Assembly: GCA_013813265.1 (NCBI GenBank)
Contig: JACCRY010000217.1
Span: forward strand, 1 to 62,203
Length of the DNA: 62,203 bases
Reading direction: 5' to 3'
Source: Parachlamydiaceae bacterium
GTDB lineage: Bacteria > Chlamydiota > Chlamydiia > Chlamydiales > Parachlamydiaceae
The translations under genes were made by a program, and so were the position numbers. Under the pieces are notes generated by a model that worked only from the letters and a program-made list of their open reading frames with translations, searched no databases and was not told the DNA's origin. Every line of letters starts with the position of its first letter. Position 1 is the stretch's first letter. Shown in pieces: positions 1 to 9,705 of this stretch.

Positions 1-521
1 GCATCTAAGCCAAAGAATAATGGAAATTTTTTCAGCTCTTTTAACCTATTTTCATTTATCATGAAAATGAGCTCATTAATCTTTTTGCTGGTACAGGCTA
101 TAGATGTAAGTGTATGAAGATTAATCCTAGTATCTGAAAAAATAGAAAAAAGAATATCTTGTGGGAAATCCCTAGGAAAAGCCCCCAGCTCATTACCGGG
201 AGAGGTAGGTAGAATTAAAAGCTCATTTTCAATTGTAACAGGCATTTCTTCAATAATGGATTCCTCCACAGGAAGTTCATAGCCTGAGAAAAATCTGCGA
301 TATGCAATCACTGCAATTGTTACTACAATTGCTAGAGTAGAGCCTAGGGCAATAGTTAAACCTAGCGATGTTCCAGCGCCTATCACAAAAGCAGCGCTAA
401 ATAGGATACTCACAGCTATAACTGTTATTGCAATAAGGGCATCCGCATAGATTTGTTGACTTTCATCGCCGCAACAACTCCAACAAGTAGTCGCGCCATT
501 AAAGTTTACTTCGCTTATCAT
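1..521 (-). CDS. F-box protein with N-terminal membrane segments (partial, runs off the window)
   Basis: Reading frame of 173 codons with no stop to the window edge, so the C-terminus is missing. The start ATG (519-521) overlaps the TGA of the upstream gene as ATGA, which suggests translational coupling. After a Cys-rich N-terminus (about residues 10-20) come two hydrophobic stretches (about 26-80). An F-box-like segment follows at about 125-160, beginning FPQDILFSIFSD and continuing with the usual hydrophobic spacing. F-box proteins recruit targets to host SCF ubiquitin ligases, and in amoeba-associated bacteria they are typical secreted effectors. A membrane-anchored F-box would place ubiquitination at a membrane; this is inference. 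The F-box call rests on pattern only. Confidence 0.7.
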   Translation of the reverse strand, partial: MISEVNFNGATTCWSCCGDESQQIYADALIAITVIAVSILFSAAFVIGAGTSLGLTIALGSTLAIVVTIAVIAYRRFFSGYELPVEESIIEEMPVTIENELLILPTSPGNELGAFPRDFPQDILFSIFSDTRINLHTLTSIACTSKKINELIFMINENRLKELKKFPLFFGLD

Positions 522-2992
522 TTAGACCCCGGATATTTATCTGATTTTACGTACGTCTTAAATTGTTTTGGAATTATGCTGCTCTTAATTCCTTCATGAA
601 GGCAATCTTTATTTTTAATTATAGTAAAACTCCCCCTTATTTGAAGATGATTAGTTATAATCATGGATTTTTTTAAGGACTTTAAAAAAGTCTCAGCTGT
701 TTTTTCGTCAATGCACACATTGGAAAATTGGGTTTCCCCAAAAAATTGGGATTTATTAAAATTACAGCCTAGAAAATTAACTCCTTTAAAATGAATACCT
801 TTAAAATTTGAAGCAACAAAACTAAAATTTTCGAAAATCAAATTTTCAAATTTTATATTTAAAGCGTTTAGATTATCGATTTCAAGGATGTGAGTAAAGC
901 AATACTTGTCAAGTTTGAGAGCATGAATGTAAGTAGCAATGGGTGTATCAAAAAATGTTCCTAATTTTTCTTTATATTCCTCAAATGTCTTTTGGCATTT
1001 ATAAGGAGAAGAAAGATTCTGTCTAGAGATTTGAATAAATATTTGAGTGATTCTAGGCAAAGCTAAAAGATGTATGGGGGTTAATAAGGGTTGAAGATAA
1101 ACACTTACAGTATGGCTTACACTTGGTTTATTAACGAATTCTAAAAATTCACATGCTAAATTAATTAGATCCTTATTCCCTGATACTAAAAATAGGTTTA
1201 GTATGTCCATGTATTTAAATAAACCATTTCTTTCATTGGACCTCAAGTTTGCTAATTCATAATGTAAACGGGAACATATTGTTAGAATTTCGTAGGCTTC
1301 TTGATAGCCAAATTTTGGTATCTCTGCTAAACTACAAAGCGTAGCCAGAAGTATTATTTTCTCATCCGTATCCCATAAACAAAAAAGGGAATCATCTTTC
1401 AGGAAGCTGACGCAAAAATCTTCTAACTGGAAGCCTTTATCACTATTTTTAAACCCTTCATAATACTTTTTTAGAGAGTAAGAGGCCGCAATAAGATTTT
1501 TTATCTGAGGGAGTTGATAAAAAGGTTCCAAAGCATCTTTAGAATCTTTTGAGGACCAAGAATTAAATGCTCCTGTGAGGACTGCTGAGGCAATACTTAA
1601 GGGGGAAGCCTTTTTTAAGATCGCACCTAGAATACATCTAATTTTAGAACTCGAAGAATTATTTTCCAAGAGGCGAGCCAAGGTACCTGTCTCATCGAAG
1701 GCTTTAAGTTTTTCGCTTAAAGCTTTTATCATAGATTCGGGAAGAAAAGATGTTTCATTTCCTTCTAGGGTGTTATTTACGATTAAATTTAAATTGATAT
1801 CCTTAGCAAAATCAAATAAAATGGAAAGAGCTTTGCCAGGCTTGATGCCATTCGTTAAGTCAGGTGTAGTAACTTCCTTGGCATCAATTGGTAAGGAAGG
1901 CAAAGGCTGCTCTGCTTTAAAAATTTCATTTCCAAAATTAAAGCAAATTGTGGAGTGAAAGTTATCTTCCTCCTCAGGAGAAGAGGGTTCGGGATTCACC
2001 TTTTTTTTTGTGCTGCGTGTTATATTCTGAACGGGGTCTTCACTCTTGGGGCTCAGATTGACAGATTTTTGGGTCCATTTTCTTTGGCCCGATAAGGGGG
2101 ATTTTGTTTCACAATCATCATATGAAAAGCTTAGCGAACAGTTTCCTTCACTATAACTTAGGGAATAAACTTCATCTTCTAAACTTTTATTTTCAGACTT
2201 AATATTGGCTGATTTCTTCTGTTCTTTTTCTGGGCTAATGGTTTCTGAAGCTAACTTAAAGTGTCTGCTCGGTGATTTTTTTATAACTTCTTTTTTAGTT
2301 TCATAGCTGTTCAGTGTTGATATTTTATTCGTCCACGTTCTTGGATTTAATGACGCTGTTGTTGGTTTAAATTTATCTGCGTTTTCTGGAGTTTTAACGG
2401 CTTCTTCAGAGGAAGTGAGTGGAGATTCTAAGGTAGAAAATGTATTTTTTTCTTTATCATTAACTCCTTCCTTTTTGATTATTGCTATCTGCGCACCTGG
2501 GTCAATCCTCAAGCGTCTATTCCGCGTTTTTTTAATTACTTCTTTTTTAATTTCATCGCTGTTCAATGTTGCTGATTTATTCGTCCAGGATCTTTGATTT
2601 AATGACGGTGTTGTTGCTTTAAGTTTATCTGCCTTTTCTGAAGTAGTCACGTCTTCTTCAGAGATAATGGGTGGGAATTCAGGGGCAGAAGATTGATTTT
2701 TATCTTTTTCACCAATTCCTTCCTTTTTTACTGCTGCTATATGCGCAACTGTCGAAAAACCAGCAAGCCCTAAAGCTCCAGCCGCTACCATGGCTATTCC
2801 AATAACAAATGGCGGCGTAAAGCAAAGAGGGATTCCAACTCCAATACAAACCCCAGCGGCCACATCGCCTGCGACACTTGCACCTTGAACAATGCTGGCA
2901 TTGGTTTTCGTGATTTGTAAATTTGTTCCAAACTCGTCTAACTTAGTCTCATATTTTTCAAAAAATGTTTGTGTGCGCGCAACAGGATCCAT
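518..2992 (-). CDS. Large Inc-like protein with tandem 84-residue repeats and C-terminal pentapeptide repeats
   Basis: 824 residues; start ATG has an AAGGA ribosome site a few bases upstream. Residues about 41-87 form a long two-lobed hydrophobic stretch containing GIPLCFTPPFVIG, as in chlamydial Inc proteins. Residues about 89-250 hold two tandem copies of an 84-residue unit (KKEG at 89 and 173; SW/TW-TNK near 136 and 220), with a weaker third piece near 310. The middle (about 380-640) is unrecognised but has a decayed relative at 28453-28742. Near the C-terminus, about 695-745, is a pentapeptide-repeat stretch (phrases such as FENFSFVASNFKGIHFKGVN). Probably a secreted effector anchored in a host-derived membrane; its biochemical role is unknown. 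It is coupled to the F-box gene downstream. Confidence 0.75.
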   Translation of the reverse strand: MDPVARTQTFFEKYETKLDEFGTNLQITKTNASIVQGASVAGDVAAGVCIGVGIPLCFTPPFVIGIAMVAAGALGLAGFSTVAHIAAVKKEGIGEKDKNQSSAPEFPPIISEEDVTTSEKADKLKATTPSLNQRSWTNKSATLNSDEIKKEVIKKTRNRRLRIDPGAQIAIIKKEGVNDKEKNTFSTLESPLTSSEEAVKTPENADKFKPTTASLNPRTWTNKISTLNSYETKKEVIKKSPSRHFKLASETISPEKEQKKSANIKSENKSLEDEVYSLSYSEGNCSLSFSYDDCETKSPLSGQRKWTQKSVNLSPKSEDPVQNITRSTKKKVNPEPSSPEEEDNFHSTICFNFGNEIFKAEQPLPSLPIDAKEVTTPDLTNGIKPGKALSILFDFAKDINLNLIVNNTLEGNETSFLPESMIKALSEKLKAFDETGTLARLLENNSSSSKIRCILGAILKKASPLSIASAVLTGAFNSWSSKDSKDALEPFYQLPQIKNLIAASYSLKKYYEGFKNSDKGFQLEDFCVSFLKDDSLFCLWDTDEKIILLATLCSLAEIPKFGYQEAYEILTICSRLHYELANLRSNERNGLFKYMDILNLFLVSGNKDLINLACEFLEFVNKPSVSHTVSVYLQPLLTPIHLLALPRITQIFIQISRQNLSSPYKCQKTFEEYKEKLGTFFDTPIATYIHALKLDKYCFTHILEIDNLNALNIKFENLIFENFSFVASNFKGIHFKGVNFLGCNFNKSQFFGETQFSNVCIDEKTAETFLKSLKKSMIITNHLQIRGSFTIIKNKDCLHEGIKSSIIPKQFKTYVKSDKYPGSK

Positions 2993-4316
2993 ATTCTTTT
3001 CCTTATAATAGTGGAGTTTAAATTTAATATCTACCTTTGAAGTTCTACGTTGATTGAAGAGAATTTATGAATAGGTGGTGGTAAGCAAAAATCTAATAGT
3101 TTTTTGCTGAGTATCGCAGGGTTTTGACATTTACTCAAGTAATATACTCTCTAAATTCAACATTTATATTTCTAGAATAGTGAAAGATTCCCATTCGACT
3201 CCAGATTATATAAAAATACTGACCTTCATATCAAAAACGTATTTCTAATTCAAATTTATTTAAAGACTAATTCTGTCATAACATCGAATTAAGATCAATA
3301 TCAATCATTAAAATTCTGCAACCTAGATGGCCATAATGTAGATGACCCGACTGCCATTCCTATGAAATCAATAAAAAGCCTGCAGATTATATGAAATCGA
3401 ATAGGCTCTATTTTAAATATGCATATATAGCTAATCCATCAGCCGGATTTATTGAGAAATCCATTTGATGACATTGCATAGTACAGAACAAGCGCAAATT
3501 ATTTTTTAATAAGTCTTGTGAAATTGCCTTAGATAACAATGTTAAATTACACTCCTTGCATAGATAAACAAGCTTATTGGTTGAAGAGAGCATATATAAA
3601 TGATGATCGTAAAGTTATTGAGTGATAGATGAGTTTTCAAAAAACCATAGACAGGATCTCAAGCAAGTTGTTTTATCGAAAAGTCTAATTCGAGCGCGAT
3701 TCCTCTATAGATCTTTTAGATAGAAACAGTTCAGGCAAAGAGCCTCCCTACGAAACCATCAAAGAAGTGATAGGATTCCTTTCACAGGTCGATTCGACGA
3801 ATGTTTCAGAGTGGATTACTGATTCAACCTCCGTGAGCACAATTGGACGCTCAATAGGCAAGGCATACTTTTTAATAAAGGAAAGTCCTCATTTGAAGAA
3901 TTAGAGGAACCAGAAAGATCGAAACGTCCTTCGACGAAAAGAGGAGTTAATTTCTGATGCAGTTTATCATGAAAACTTCTTAAATAGAGTTTGAAATTGT
4001 TAGAAATTTCCATGTTGATGGAGCTATTATTAACCAACAAATTTTTTGCATAAATTCGAGGGGATTAGTTTTTAGTAAAACCTATCATCATGATTTTTTG
4101 GAATATTTCTGGTTCTTTTGAAGATTGGGGCAAAGACGGAGTGTAATGCTGACAAACTGAAATCTCTTGATAAAAATAATAGAGGACATAAAGACATCCT
4201 AAAGTAAGCAAACTATAGCGGGTTCTTTATGTCCTTCTCTATGTCCTTAACACAGCTTTAATTAATGATCTGCTAAGTAGAGCTATTTGCAGGTTTTTCA
4301 CAAAGTACTAAGTTGG
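2993..4316. other. Gene-poor region with no convincing gene
   Basis: About 1.3 kb. Short open frames on both strands (for example 3408-3593 and 3816-4040, minus) lack ribosome sites and recognisable sequence, and frames break repeatedly, as expected for decayed coding DNA. The only structure seen is the inverted repeat at 4183-4235. Confidence 0.5.
4183..4235. repeat. 12-bp perfect inverted repeat
   Basis: Arms AGGACATAAAGA (4183-4194) and TCTTTATGTCCT (4224-4235) with a 29-base spacer. It lies about 80 bases beyond the 3' end of the 4317-5705 gene. There is no T-run, so a terminator is doubtful; it may be the end of a lost mobile element. Confidence 0.4.
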
Positions 4317-5705
4317 TCAAATAAGAATATCGCTTTCACTCTCGCTCTCGCTAATAATTTCATAGTCATCGCCTAAATACTTATAGGTCTTAGACATTTT
4401 TTGTGGGGTTTTAAGAGGTTCCTTTTCAAGAGAAGACGAGTTTGTTAAATTTCCATTAACATGCTCTTGAGAATAAATTTTATTATTCTCTAATTGAATT
4501 AAGTTTGATCCAAAATAAATTTGAGGAACTCCCCAAATTTGTGAATCTATGTCAGTATGAAGTTTGATGTCTCTTGTAATACGAAAGCTCCGTTTAAACC
4601 CAAAAATTTTAAAAGTGCCATTCTCTCCTAAAAATCGATAAAGAAATTCTGCTATTTTAGAATCCGATTTACTTTCTATTTCTATTCTCTTAATTGAACT
4701 GCTTCTAGTACTTAAATCAACAATTTGGTTATCATAAATTTTTTTCTGTTGGGGTGAAATAAAAGGTAATTCTTTAATTTTTTTATATTCATCCTTGAAT
4801 TCTCTAAGCCTTGCGGCCCGTCGAGTAAAATTAAAATTAAGTACTATGAAAAATAATTTATCTAGTTGATCGAAACTTTTCTTTGTTGATTTACATTTTG
4901 AACCAAATAACTCACCTAAAGATGCTAGACCAGTCAAAGAGCAATAATCTACTATAAAAAGAAACGCTTTTAATTCTTCGCTCATTAATTTCACATCAAT
5001 AATACGGCAAATTCTGCGAATTTTTTCACCATTAAGAATAGTGCCTAATTTATCTAATCTTACAATAAAGGTGTTGATGTGTGAGTAGTCAAACTTCAAA
5101 TCTTCTATTTTTCTGAGGGTATAATCTCCTGGAAGAAATTCATTAGGACGATTTACTATCCAGTCTAAAGCTGTATGATAATCATATGTTAAATCATTAT
5201 TGTCAACTTTAGCAGGCATTTTGGGGATAGCATTCGAAATCGGGCAAAGTAAATAAGCGCAAATGTCATCTTTATTGAAAAAATCTATCAAATAATTGTT
5301 CTGAAATAGTTCAGTATGCTGTTTCTCCCAATTGATATAAGGAGCTGAGTTTTGAATTGTATAAATATTTGAAATTATTACAACAGATTCGAAAATAACT
5401 AATCCAGCAATTGCTGCTGTTCCAAAAATAACTGGTGTCGTAGGGGCTAATTTCGCAAGTTCACTTATCACGCAAACAGGGATCCATAACCAAGCAGCAG
5501 AATAAAAAAGGCAGTGGGCATAAATATTAATATTTTGTGCGGTATTAGCACTAGGAACCAAAACGCGAAATGCCATATGAGGATGTTCCCTCACACATTC
5601 ATACGCACGTGTAATTTTATATTCCTCAGAAGGATTATCTATAATACTCATTTGATGAAAATTTAAATGAGTATCGTAAGGGACTGGCATATAGTTAGTG
5701 ATCAT
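4317..5705 (-). CDS. Inc-like membrane protein of unknown function
   Basis: 462 residues; the ATG follows AAGGA at a normal distance. Two adjacent hydrophobic segments (about 61-83 and 89-114) with a short turn containing LAPTTPV give the bilobed pattern of inclusion-membrane proteins. The remaining 340 residues are soluble-looking, charged and unrecognised. The C-terminus ends in an acidic Ser/Glu repeat (SESESESD). It starts 35 bases after the stop of the 5741-6712 gene on the same strand, so the two are probably one operon. Candidate type III-secreted inclusion-membrane protein; role unknown. Confidence 0.65.
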   Translation of the reverse strand: MITNYMPVPYDTHLNFHQMSIIDNPSEEYKITRAYECVREHPHMAFRVLVPSANTAQNINIYAHCLFYSAAWLWIPVCVISELAKLAPTTPVIFGTAAIAGLVIFESVVIISNIYTIQNSAPYINWEKQHTELFQNNYLIDFFNKDDICAYLLCPISNAIPKMPAKVDNNDLTYDYHTALDWIVNRPNEFLPGDYTLRKIEDLKFDYSHINTFIVRLDKLGTILNGEKIRRICRIIDVKLMSEELKAFLFIVDYCSLTGLASLGELFGSKCKSTKKSFDQLDKLFFIVLNFNFTRRAARLREFKDEYKKIKELPFISPQQKKIYDNQIVDLSTRSSSIKRIEIESKSDSKIAEFLYRFLGENGTFKIFGFKRSFRITRDIKLHTDIDSQIWGVPQIYFGSNLIQLENNKIYSQEHVNGNLTNSSSLEKEPLKTPQKMSKTYKYLGDDYEIISESESESDILI

Positions 5706-5740
5706 TTTTTTCCTTAAAAATATTTTGTAATAAAGAGGGG

Positions 5741-6712
5741 CTAATCTTTTTTATAAGCAACCTCCACTATTTGACTAAAAGAGATGGATTTAAGTTGATA
5801 AGTTAGAAATAAAGATCCACAAATTAATAAAATAGCAGCAGGTATGCATAACAGGGGGTTAGAAAACGCTATCGCTGCACAAAAAAAAACAGCGCTGGAA
5901 ATAATACTTATGGTAGCTGCTACCTTCATTGTCTCCCAAAATTTTTTGGTGCGAAGCTCAGAGTCTTCTTGAGACCACATTAGACATCTTTTTGCGGTTG
6001 TTTCTCTTTCTCCTTCTAGCTGAAGATGCCTCTTCCAAATAAGTTCTCTAAAATGTTCTACTTCTTTAGGATACTTCTCTTTTATCTGTAGAGCATCGTA
6101 ATCTGTTATATCTAGAGACCAATATCTTTTTGCGTGTGAAACTTCTTTAGTAATGTCAGGAAAATAATTAAGTTGTGTAATAAGATCTTGTAAATCACTC
6201 GGTTCCAAAATTATATATGCTTTTAAATTAATAAAGGTTTCAGGAATTTCTACAGGCAAGAAAATATTTTTATTGGCCTTGTTAAAATGAGGATCAGTAG
6301 AAAAAAAATAAGCGGGATCTTTATCTTCAGGGTGTCTATCTAATGCACTTTTATGATAATTGGCGCACAATCGTTCTTCTTTACATACTTTTACATGCCA
6401 TTTCCAGACGTCTCGGCGTATTAATTCAGCATCCCTTAAAAAATCTAAATCCATTGAAACATCAAAGGGGCATTTTATGATCGTGTCAGGCTTGTCGCAC
6501 TTATAATTCAGCCAATATTGTTTAGCTTTTTGCATGGATTCTGTTTGAACGTTGTATTCTTTAAGATAGAGCCAAGAAGTTTTAACGTGAAGTTTAGGCT
6601 CAAAAACTTTAGTCTTTGATCTCATAGCAAAAGCGGAGTCATACTCAGTTGGTGGGTTTAGACTATAATAACCTGAATCATAGGTTTTTTCGTAAGAAGT
6701 GGTTGGATACAT
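5741..6712 (-). CDS. Inc-like protein with C-terminal hydrophobic hairpin
   Basis: 323 residues; the ATG is preceded by GAGGG at close spacing. About residues 1-255 are hydrophilic and rich in aromatic and charged residues without a recognised domain. About 264-283 and 286-307 are two hydrophobic segments separated by a short SNPLL turn, followed by a short tail ending YKKD. The hairpin with a long cytosol-exposed part fits an inclusion-membrane or other membrane-anchored effector. It is the first gene of a likely two-gene unit with the gene at 4317-5705. No homologue is recognised. Confidence 0.65.
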   Translation of the reverse strand: MYPTTSYEKTYDSGYYSLNPPTEYDSAFAMRSKTKVFEPKLHVKTSWLYLKEYNVQTESMQKAKQYWLNYKCDKPDTIIKCPFDVSMDLDFLRDAELIRRDVWKWHVKVCKEERLCANYHKSALDRHPEDKDPAYFFSTDPHFNKANKNIFLPVEIPETFINLKAYIILEPSDLQDLITQLNYFPDITKEVSHAKRYWSLDITDYDALQIKEKYPKEVEHFRELIWKRHLQLEGERETTAKRCLMWSQEDSELRTKKFWETMKVAATISIISSAVFFCAAIAFSNPLLCIPAAILLICGSLFLTYQLKSISFSQIVEVAYKKD

Positions 6713-7420
6713 GGTCCCTCTAAAAATTTGTGTTTAAATAGCTTGTTAAGAATATACATGTATACTCCTTTTTAATCTATTAAAAAGTTTAAGATTTTAT
6801 GTAAACATTAAAAGATATATAAAATAAACAAAAAAATTTTCAAAGGTAGAAGATTTTTAAAATAGTGTTGCAGGGATTAAAAATAAGAGAGGAATTTAAA
6901 AACGACAACGATGTGCAAGATTCGACTGCAAAGTGACTTTTTTGACGGTAAAGTCGTAAAGTCAACTTTCTAACCAATACATTCCAACTCTCCTTGGCCA
7001 ACTTGGCCATCGCATCAAAAATGTAAAGCCTACAGAGCTTGCACTTCTTTATTTTATGAATGTTCAAATTATTTTCTAATCAGATTAAGCAATTTGAGGT
7101 GTTGGGAGAAAAATTTTCGGAGTTTGCTACGAAAGTCATATTAAAGTCATATTATCATAAATAGATGATTAAATTTTTCAAAAATCACAGCTTTCTCTTC
7201 GACCTAAAGGGCGTTGGGAAGAGCGCACTGATTCAACATATTTTTCATGAAAGTTTTTTAGTAAAATTAATCTTAAAAAGGAAAAGCCACATCAATTTCA
7301 TCACCTTATTATTTTTATAAGCATCTTAAAAGAATAGATGGGTTATAATAAAGAAAGCTAAACAAGTGAATTCTGATATTTAAAGAACGGAAAAAACAAA
7401 TTATAAATGATTCTAACAGC
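6713..7420. other. Intergenic region without a convincing gene
   Basis: About 700 bases between divergent units. It must hold the promoters of both neighbours but no strong -35/-10 pair stands out. A minus-strand open frame at 6840-7067 has no ribosome site. The stretch near 6952-6965 (GTAAAGTCAACTTTCT) recurs nearly unchanged at about 11770, hinting at a shared remnant. Confidence 0.4.
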
Positions 7421-8161
7421 ATGGGTTTTCGTATGGAGAAAAAATTAGATAATACTAATTCAGTCGATTTTAACTTCATTCGCCAAGAAATGCTCACAAC
7501 GCACCTAAATCCTTCTAAATTGACGAATTTAAATAACACAAAAGAGAAATTGCTCAATGTTTTAGAAGAAGATGCAAGAAAAAAAAAAGAGGCTTTTGAA
7601 AAAGGGTACTATCTTCTTAAAGCCCAAATGGAAGACAGTTCTATCGATGGGCTATTTAAAGCTAATGATGAACTTGAGCCAATTGCTATTGAAAATTTCA
7701 AAACTAATGAAGAAATGCTGAGCTCAATTTTTACCTTAGCATTTTGGAAGAACTATGTTAAAAAACCGTCCAAAATACAAACTCAGATGAATTATTCCGA
7801 CGAGATGCTTCTTTGCTTATATAGCTTAGGCTCCCATTTCTACGAAGAGAAGCAGTACCGAGAAGCTATTGATAGTTATAATTTTATTTGCATGCTGAAT
7901 CCTTCAATCAGTTCTTTTTGGGTCGCATTGGGATTATCTTTAGAAGGAAATAATGAAATGAGTAGTGCTTTCAAGGCGTTCGAAAGGGCCGTCGAATTAA
8001 CTCCATTTGAAATAGCCCCTTATATCGCACTAATCCGATGCAGCGAAAAACTTCATGACTTTAGAAGCGTTATTGAGCTATTGAATAAAGCTAGTAATAA
8101 TCCAAATTTCGAAGAAGACGCCAAGGCTGCATTAGAATATGTTTTAAGTGTAAAAAGATAA
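7421..8161 (+). CDS. TPR protein resembling type III secretion class II chaperones (SycD/LcrH-like)
   Basis: 246 residues. About residues 125-235 hold tetratricopeptide-like helices: SLGSHFYEEKQYREAIDSY, then ALGLSLEGNNEMSSAFKAF, then a third degenerate unit. This arrangement of three TPRs near the C-terminus is typical of SycD/LcrH chaperones that hold translocators or effectors before secretion, but those proteins are usually about 160-180 residues, so the N-terminal 120 residues are extra. No strong ribosome site distinguishes the ATG at 7421 from the one at 7433. The following unknown gene starts 12 bases after the stop and could be its client. A chaperone role is inference; a generic TPR adaptor is the alternative. 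Confidence 0.6.
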   Translation: MGFRMEKKLDNTNSVDFNFIRQEMLTTHLNPSKLTNLNNTKEKLLNVLEEDARKKKEAFEKGYYLLKAQMEDSSIDGLFKANDELEPIAIENFKTNEEMLSSIFTLAFWKNYVKKPSKIQTQMNYSDEMLLCLYSLGSHFYEEKQYREAIDSYNFICMLNPSISSFWVALGLSLEGNNEMSSAFKAFERAVELTPFEIAPYIALIRCSEKLHDFRSVIELLNKASNNPNFEEDAKAALEYVLSVKR

Positions 8162-8173
8162 GGGGGGCTAACA

Positions 8174-8749
8174 ATGGATTTTAACAGAATTGGCGAGAGA
8201 ATAGTTAAAGGATTAGATAGTATCCAAGGTAGTTTAAGTCGTCTGGCTGAAAAAATCTCCGTCTTAGTGAAGAATCCTAATCCCCCTATTCCGAAGCAGA
8301 ATGACGTCCGAGTCCAGATGAACAATCAACCCCCTGATAGTAAAAGTTTTAAATCAGGGATAGTAGAATCACCGAAGGGAAATATAGTTCAAGAAAGACA
8401 CTCAATAGAATTGAATAAACAGATGCAAGCAATTAAAGAAAACAATGGAAGTATTTTAAGTGCATCACAGGTTAAAATTAGGGGATTTCATAGTCCTGGC
8501 ATGGGTGCGATCGAGACCAATATCCCAGGTTCAATGAATTCTGAAAAAAATGTAGGGAATACGGCAACTATAGAATATGATCATGAGAGAGGCCAATATA
8601 AGCTCATTGTTACCCAAGATCTATTTAACAAGCCTAGAAGTATTACATTTAATGGCCAAGAATTAACGAAGGGAGATGAAGTTTATTTTGATAAAGGACA
8701 AAATACTATTTCTATCGGCGGACAAGAAATATTCAAAATAACATTATAG
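8174..8749 (+). CDS. Hypothetical protein, possible secreted client of the upstream TPR protein
   Basis: 191 residues, ATG preceded by AGGGGGG about 5 bases upstream and only 12 bases after the TPR gene, so co-transcribed. The N-terminal 45 residues form a probable amphipathic helix. A Pro/Asn/Ser-rich, low-complexity middle follows (about 35-80). The last 60 residues look like a small beta domain (alternating hydrophobic residues, GQYKLIVTQDLF, then ISIGGQEIFKITL). No family recognised. The disordered N-terminal half and the position next to a chaperone-like gene suit a secreted substrate, but this is context only. Confidence 0.6.
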   Translation: MDFNRIGERIVKGLDSIQGSLSRLAEKISVLVKNPNPPIPKQNDVRVQMNNQPPDSKSFKSGIVESPKGNIVQERHSIELNKQMQAIKENNGSILSASQVKIRGFHSPGMGAIETNIPGSMNSEKNVGNTATIEYDHERGQYKLIVTQDLFNKPRSITFNGQELTKGDEVYFDKGQNTISIGGQEIFKITL

Positions 8750-8869
8750 ATTTTTTAAAAAAAGCAATCGATTAATCCTTGTCGGGTATAATTTTCAAAA
8801 AAAGCCCCTAATATTTGACTTCTCTCTATGTTAATCGATTAAAGGTTGGGAAATGTTGAAAGGACCCAT

Positions 8870-9685
8870 ATGCTAGTAGGAAAATTAGATTCTTATGTCG
8901 ATTCCCTTTTTGAAAAAATTCCCATGCCTCCAAATCAAACCATCGTTGTGCATATAAAAGAAGATAATGGCATGGGTGATTTAATGCTAGCCGCTAAAAC
9001 TGTAAAGTCTCTTAAAGCAAAATACCCAGATGTTGACATTCAAGTATCATTAGAAGTTGCTACAATTTCAATGAAGGATGCAATTGCAAAAATTCAATAT
9101 GAAACTAAAGGAGCTAATCTTAAAGAGGGAAGCATCAGTTCATTTGATAATAGACCACATAATGCTAAGGAACCAAATTTAATTATCATAATGCCCACCG
9201 ATGCTTGTCTGGAAGCTGAAAAATTATGGGGAAATTTCAAAAACCCTCCAGAAAAAATCATGCTTAAAGAATATGGTTGGGGGGATGCATTGGAAAGCGG
9301 CGGGCTTGGCACGGCATCCCTCGGAATTTTTCTTCATTCAGGCTTATCGAAACTCTTAGATACAAAAACGGATGGTCAGGGTATTACAGAACTTTCCTCT
9401 AAACAGGCAAGTGGGCTTATACTCAACGATAAAGATGCTACTCAATACACAAAATCAAATAAACTTTATTTTGCTTATGCTCATCTACCGAATCCTTCAG
9501 CAGGATTTCTTAAGTCAATCATCCTGATGAATGAAGGCGATCATGGAGAGGATAAGAAAAACTTAGATTTTTTCATGAGAACGGAGAATAGCATGGTAGG
9601 AGTGGAATGGAACCTGCAAATTTCAGATAATGAACTTGCATTTATGGATAGCTCTTATGGGACTCTTCGCAAATCAGATTCTTAA
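8870..9685 (+). CDS. N-terminal half of a GT-B-like glycosyltransferase (frameshift-split)
   Basis: The ATG at 8870 is preferred over the TTG at 8846 because AAAGGA sits 5-6 bases before it. About 271 residues. The start (VVHIKEDNGMGDLMLAAKTV, then LKAKYPDVDIQV) matches the first Rossmann strand, the glycine turn and the alpha helix of GT-B glycosyltransferases such as heptosyltransferases and EarP. The C-terminal domain with a sugar-nucleotide site is absent here but appears in the next ORF. The frame ends GTLRKSDS-stop, whereas shifting by one base near 9674 reads RFLRENGISTVEIVKV straight into the next ORF. Most likely one about 530-residue gene broken by an indel. The sugar donor and acceptor are unknown. 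Confidence 0.6.
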   Translation: MLVGKLDSYVDSLFEKIPMPPNQTIVVHIKEDNGMGDLMLAAKTVKSLKAKYPDVDIQVSLEVATISMKDAIAKIQYETKGANLKEGSISSFDNRPHNAKEPNLIIIMPTDACLEAEKLWGNFKNPPEKIMLKEYGWGDALESGGLGTASLGIFLHSGLSKLLDTKTDGQGITELSSKQASGLILNDKDATQYTKSNKLYFAYAHLPNPSAGFLKSIILMNEGDHGEDKKNLDFFMRTENSMVGVEWNLQISDNELAFMDSSYGTLRKSDS

Positions 9686-9705
9686 GAGAAAATGGAATTT
9701 CAACC

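Noticed and set aside
1575-1958. Plus-strand ORF of 127 codons inside the 824-residue gene
   Set aside because: Antisense shadow of a gene with clear domains and ribosome site.
6840-7067. Minus-strand ORF of 75 codons
   Set aside because: No ribosome site, no recognisable sequence, and it lies in a region with broken frames on both strands.
7138-7162. Short tandem direct repeat AAAGTCATATTA
   Set aside because: Only two AT-rich copies; likely chance or slippage and not linked to a gene start.
8764-8845. Two palindromic AATCGATT-containing sites before the glycosyltransferase-like gene, considered as an operator
   Set aside because: Each is a short self-complementary AT-rich string; spacing and position relative to any promoter are not convincing.
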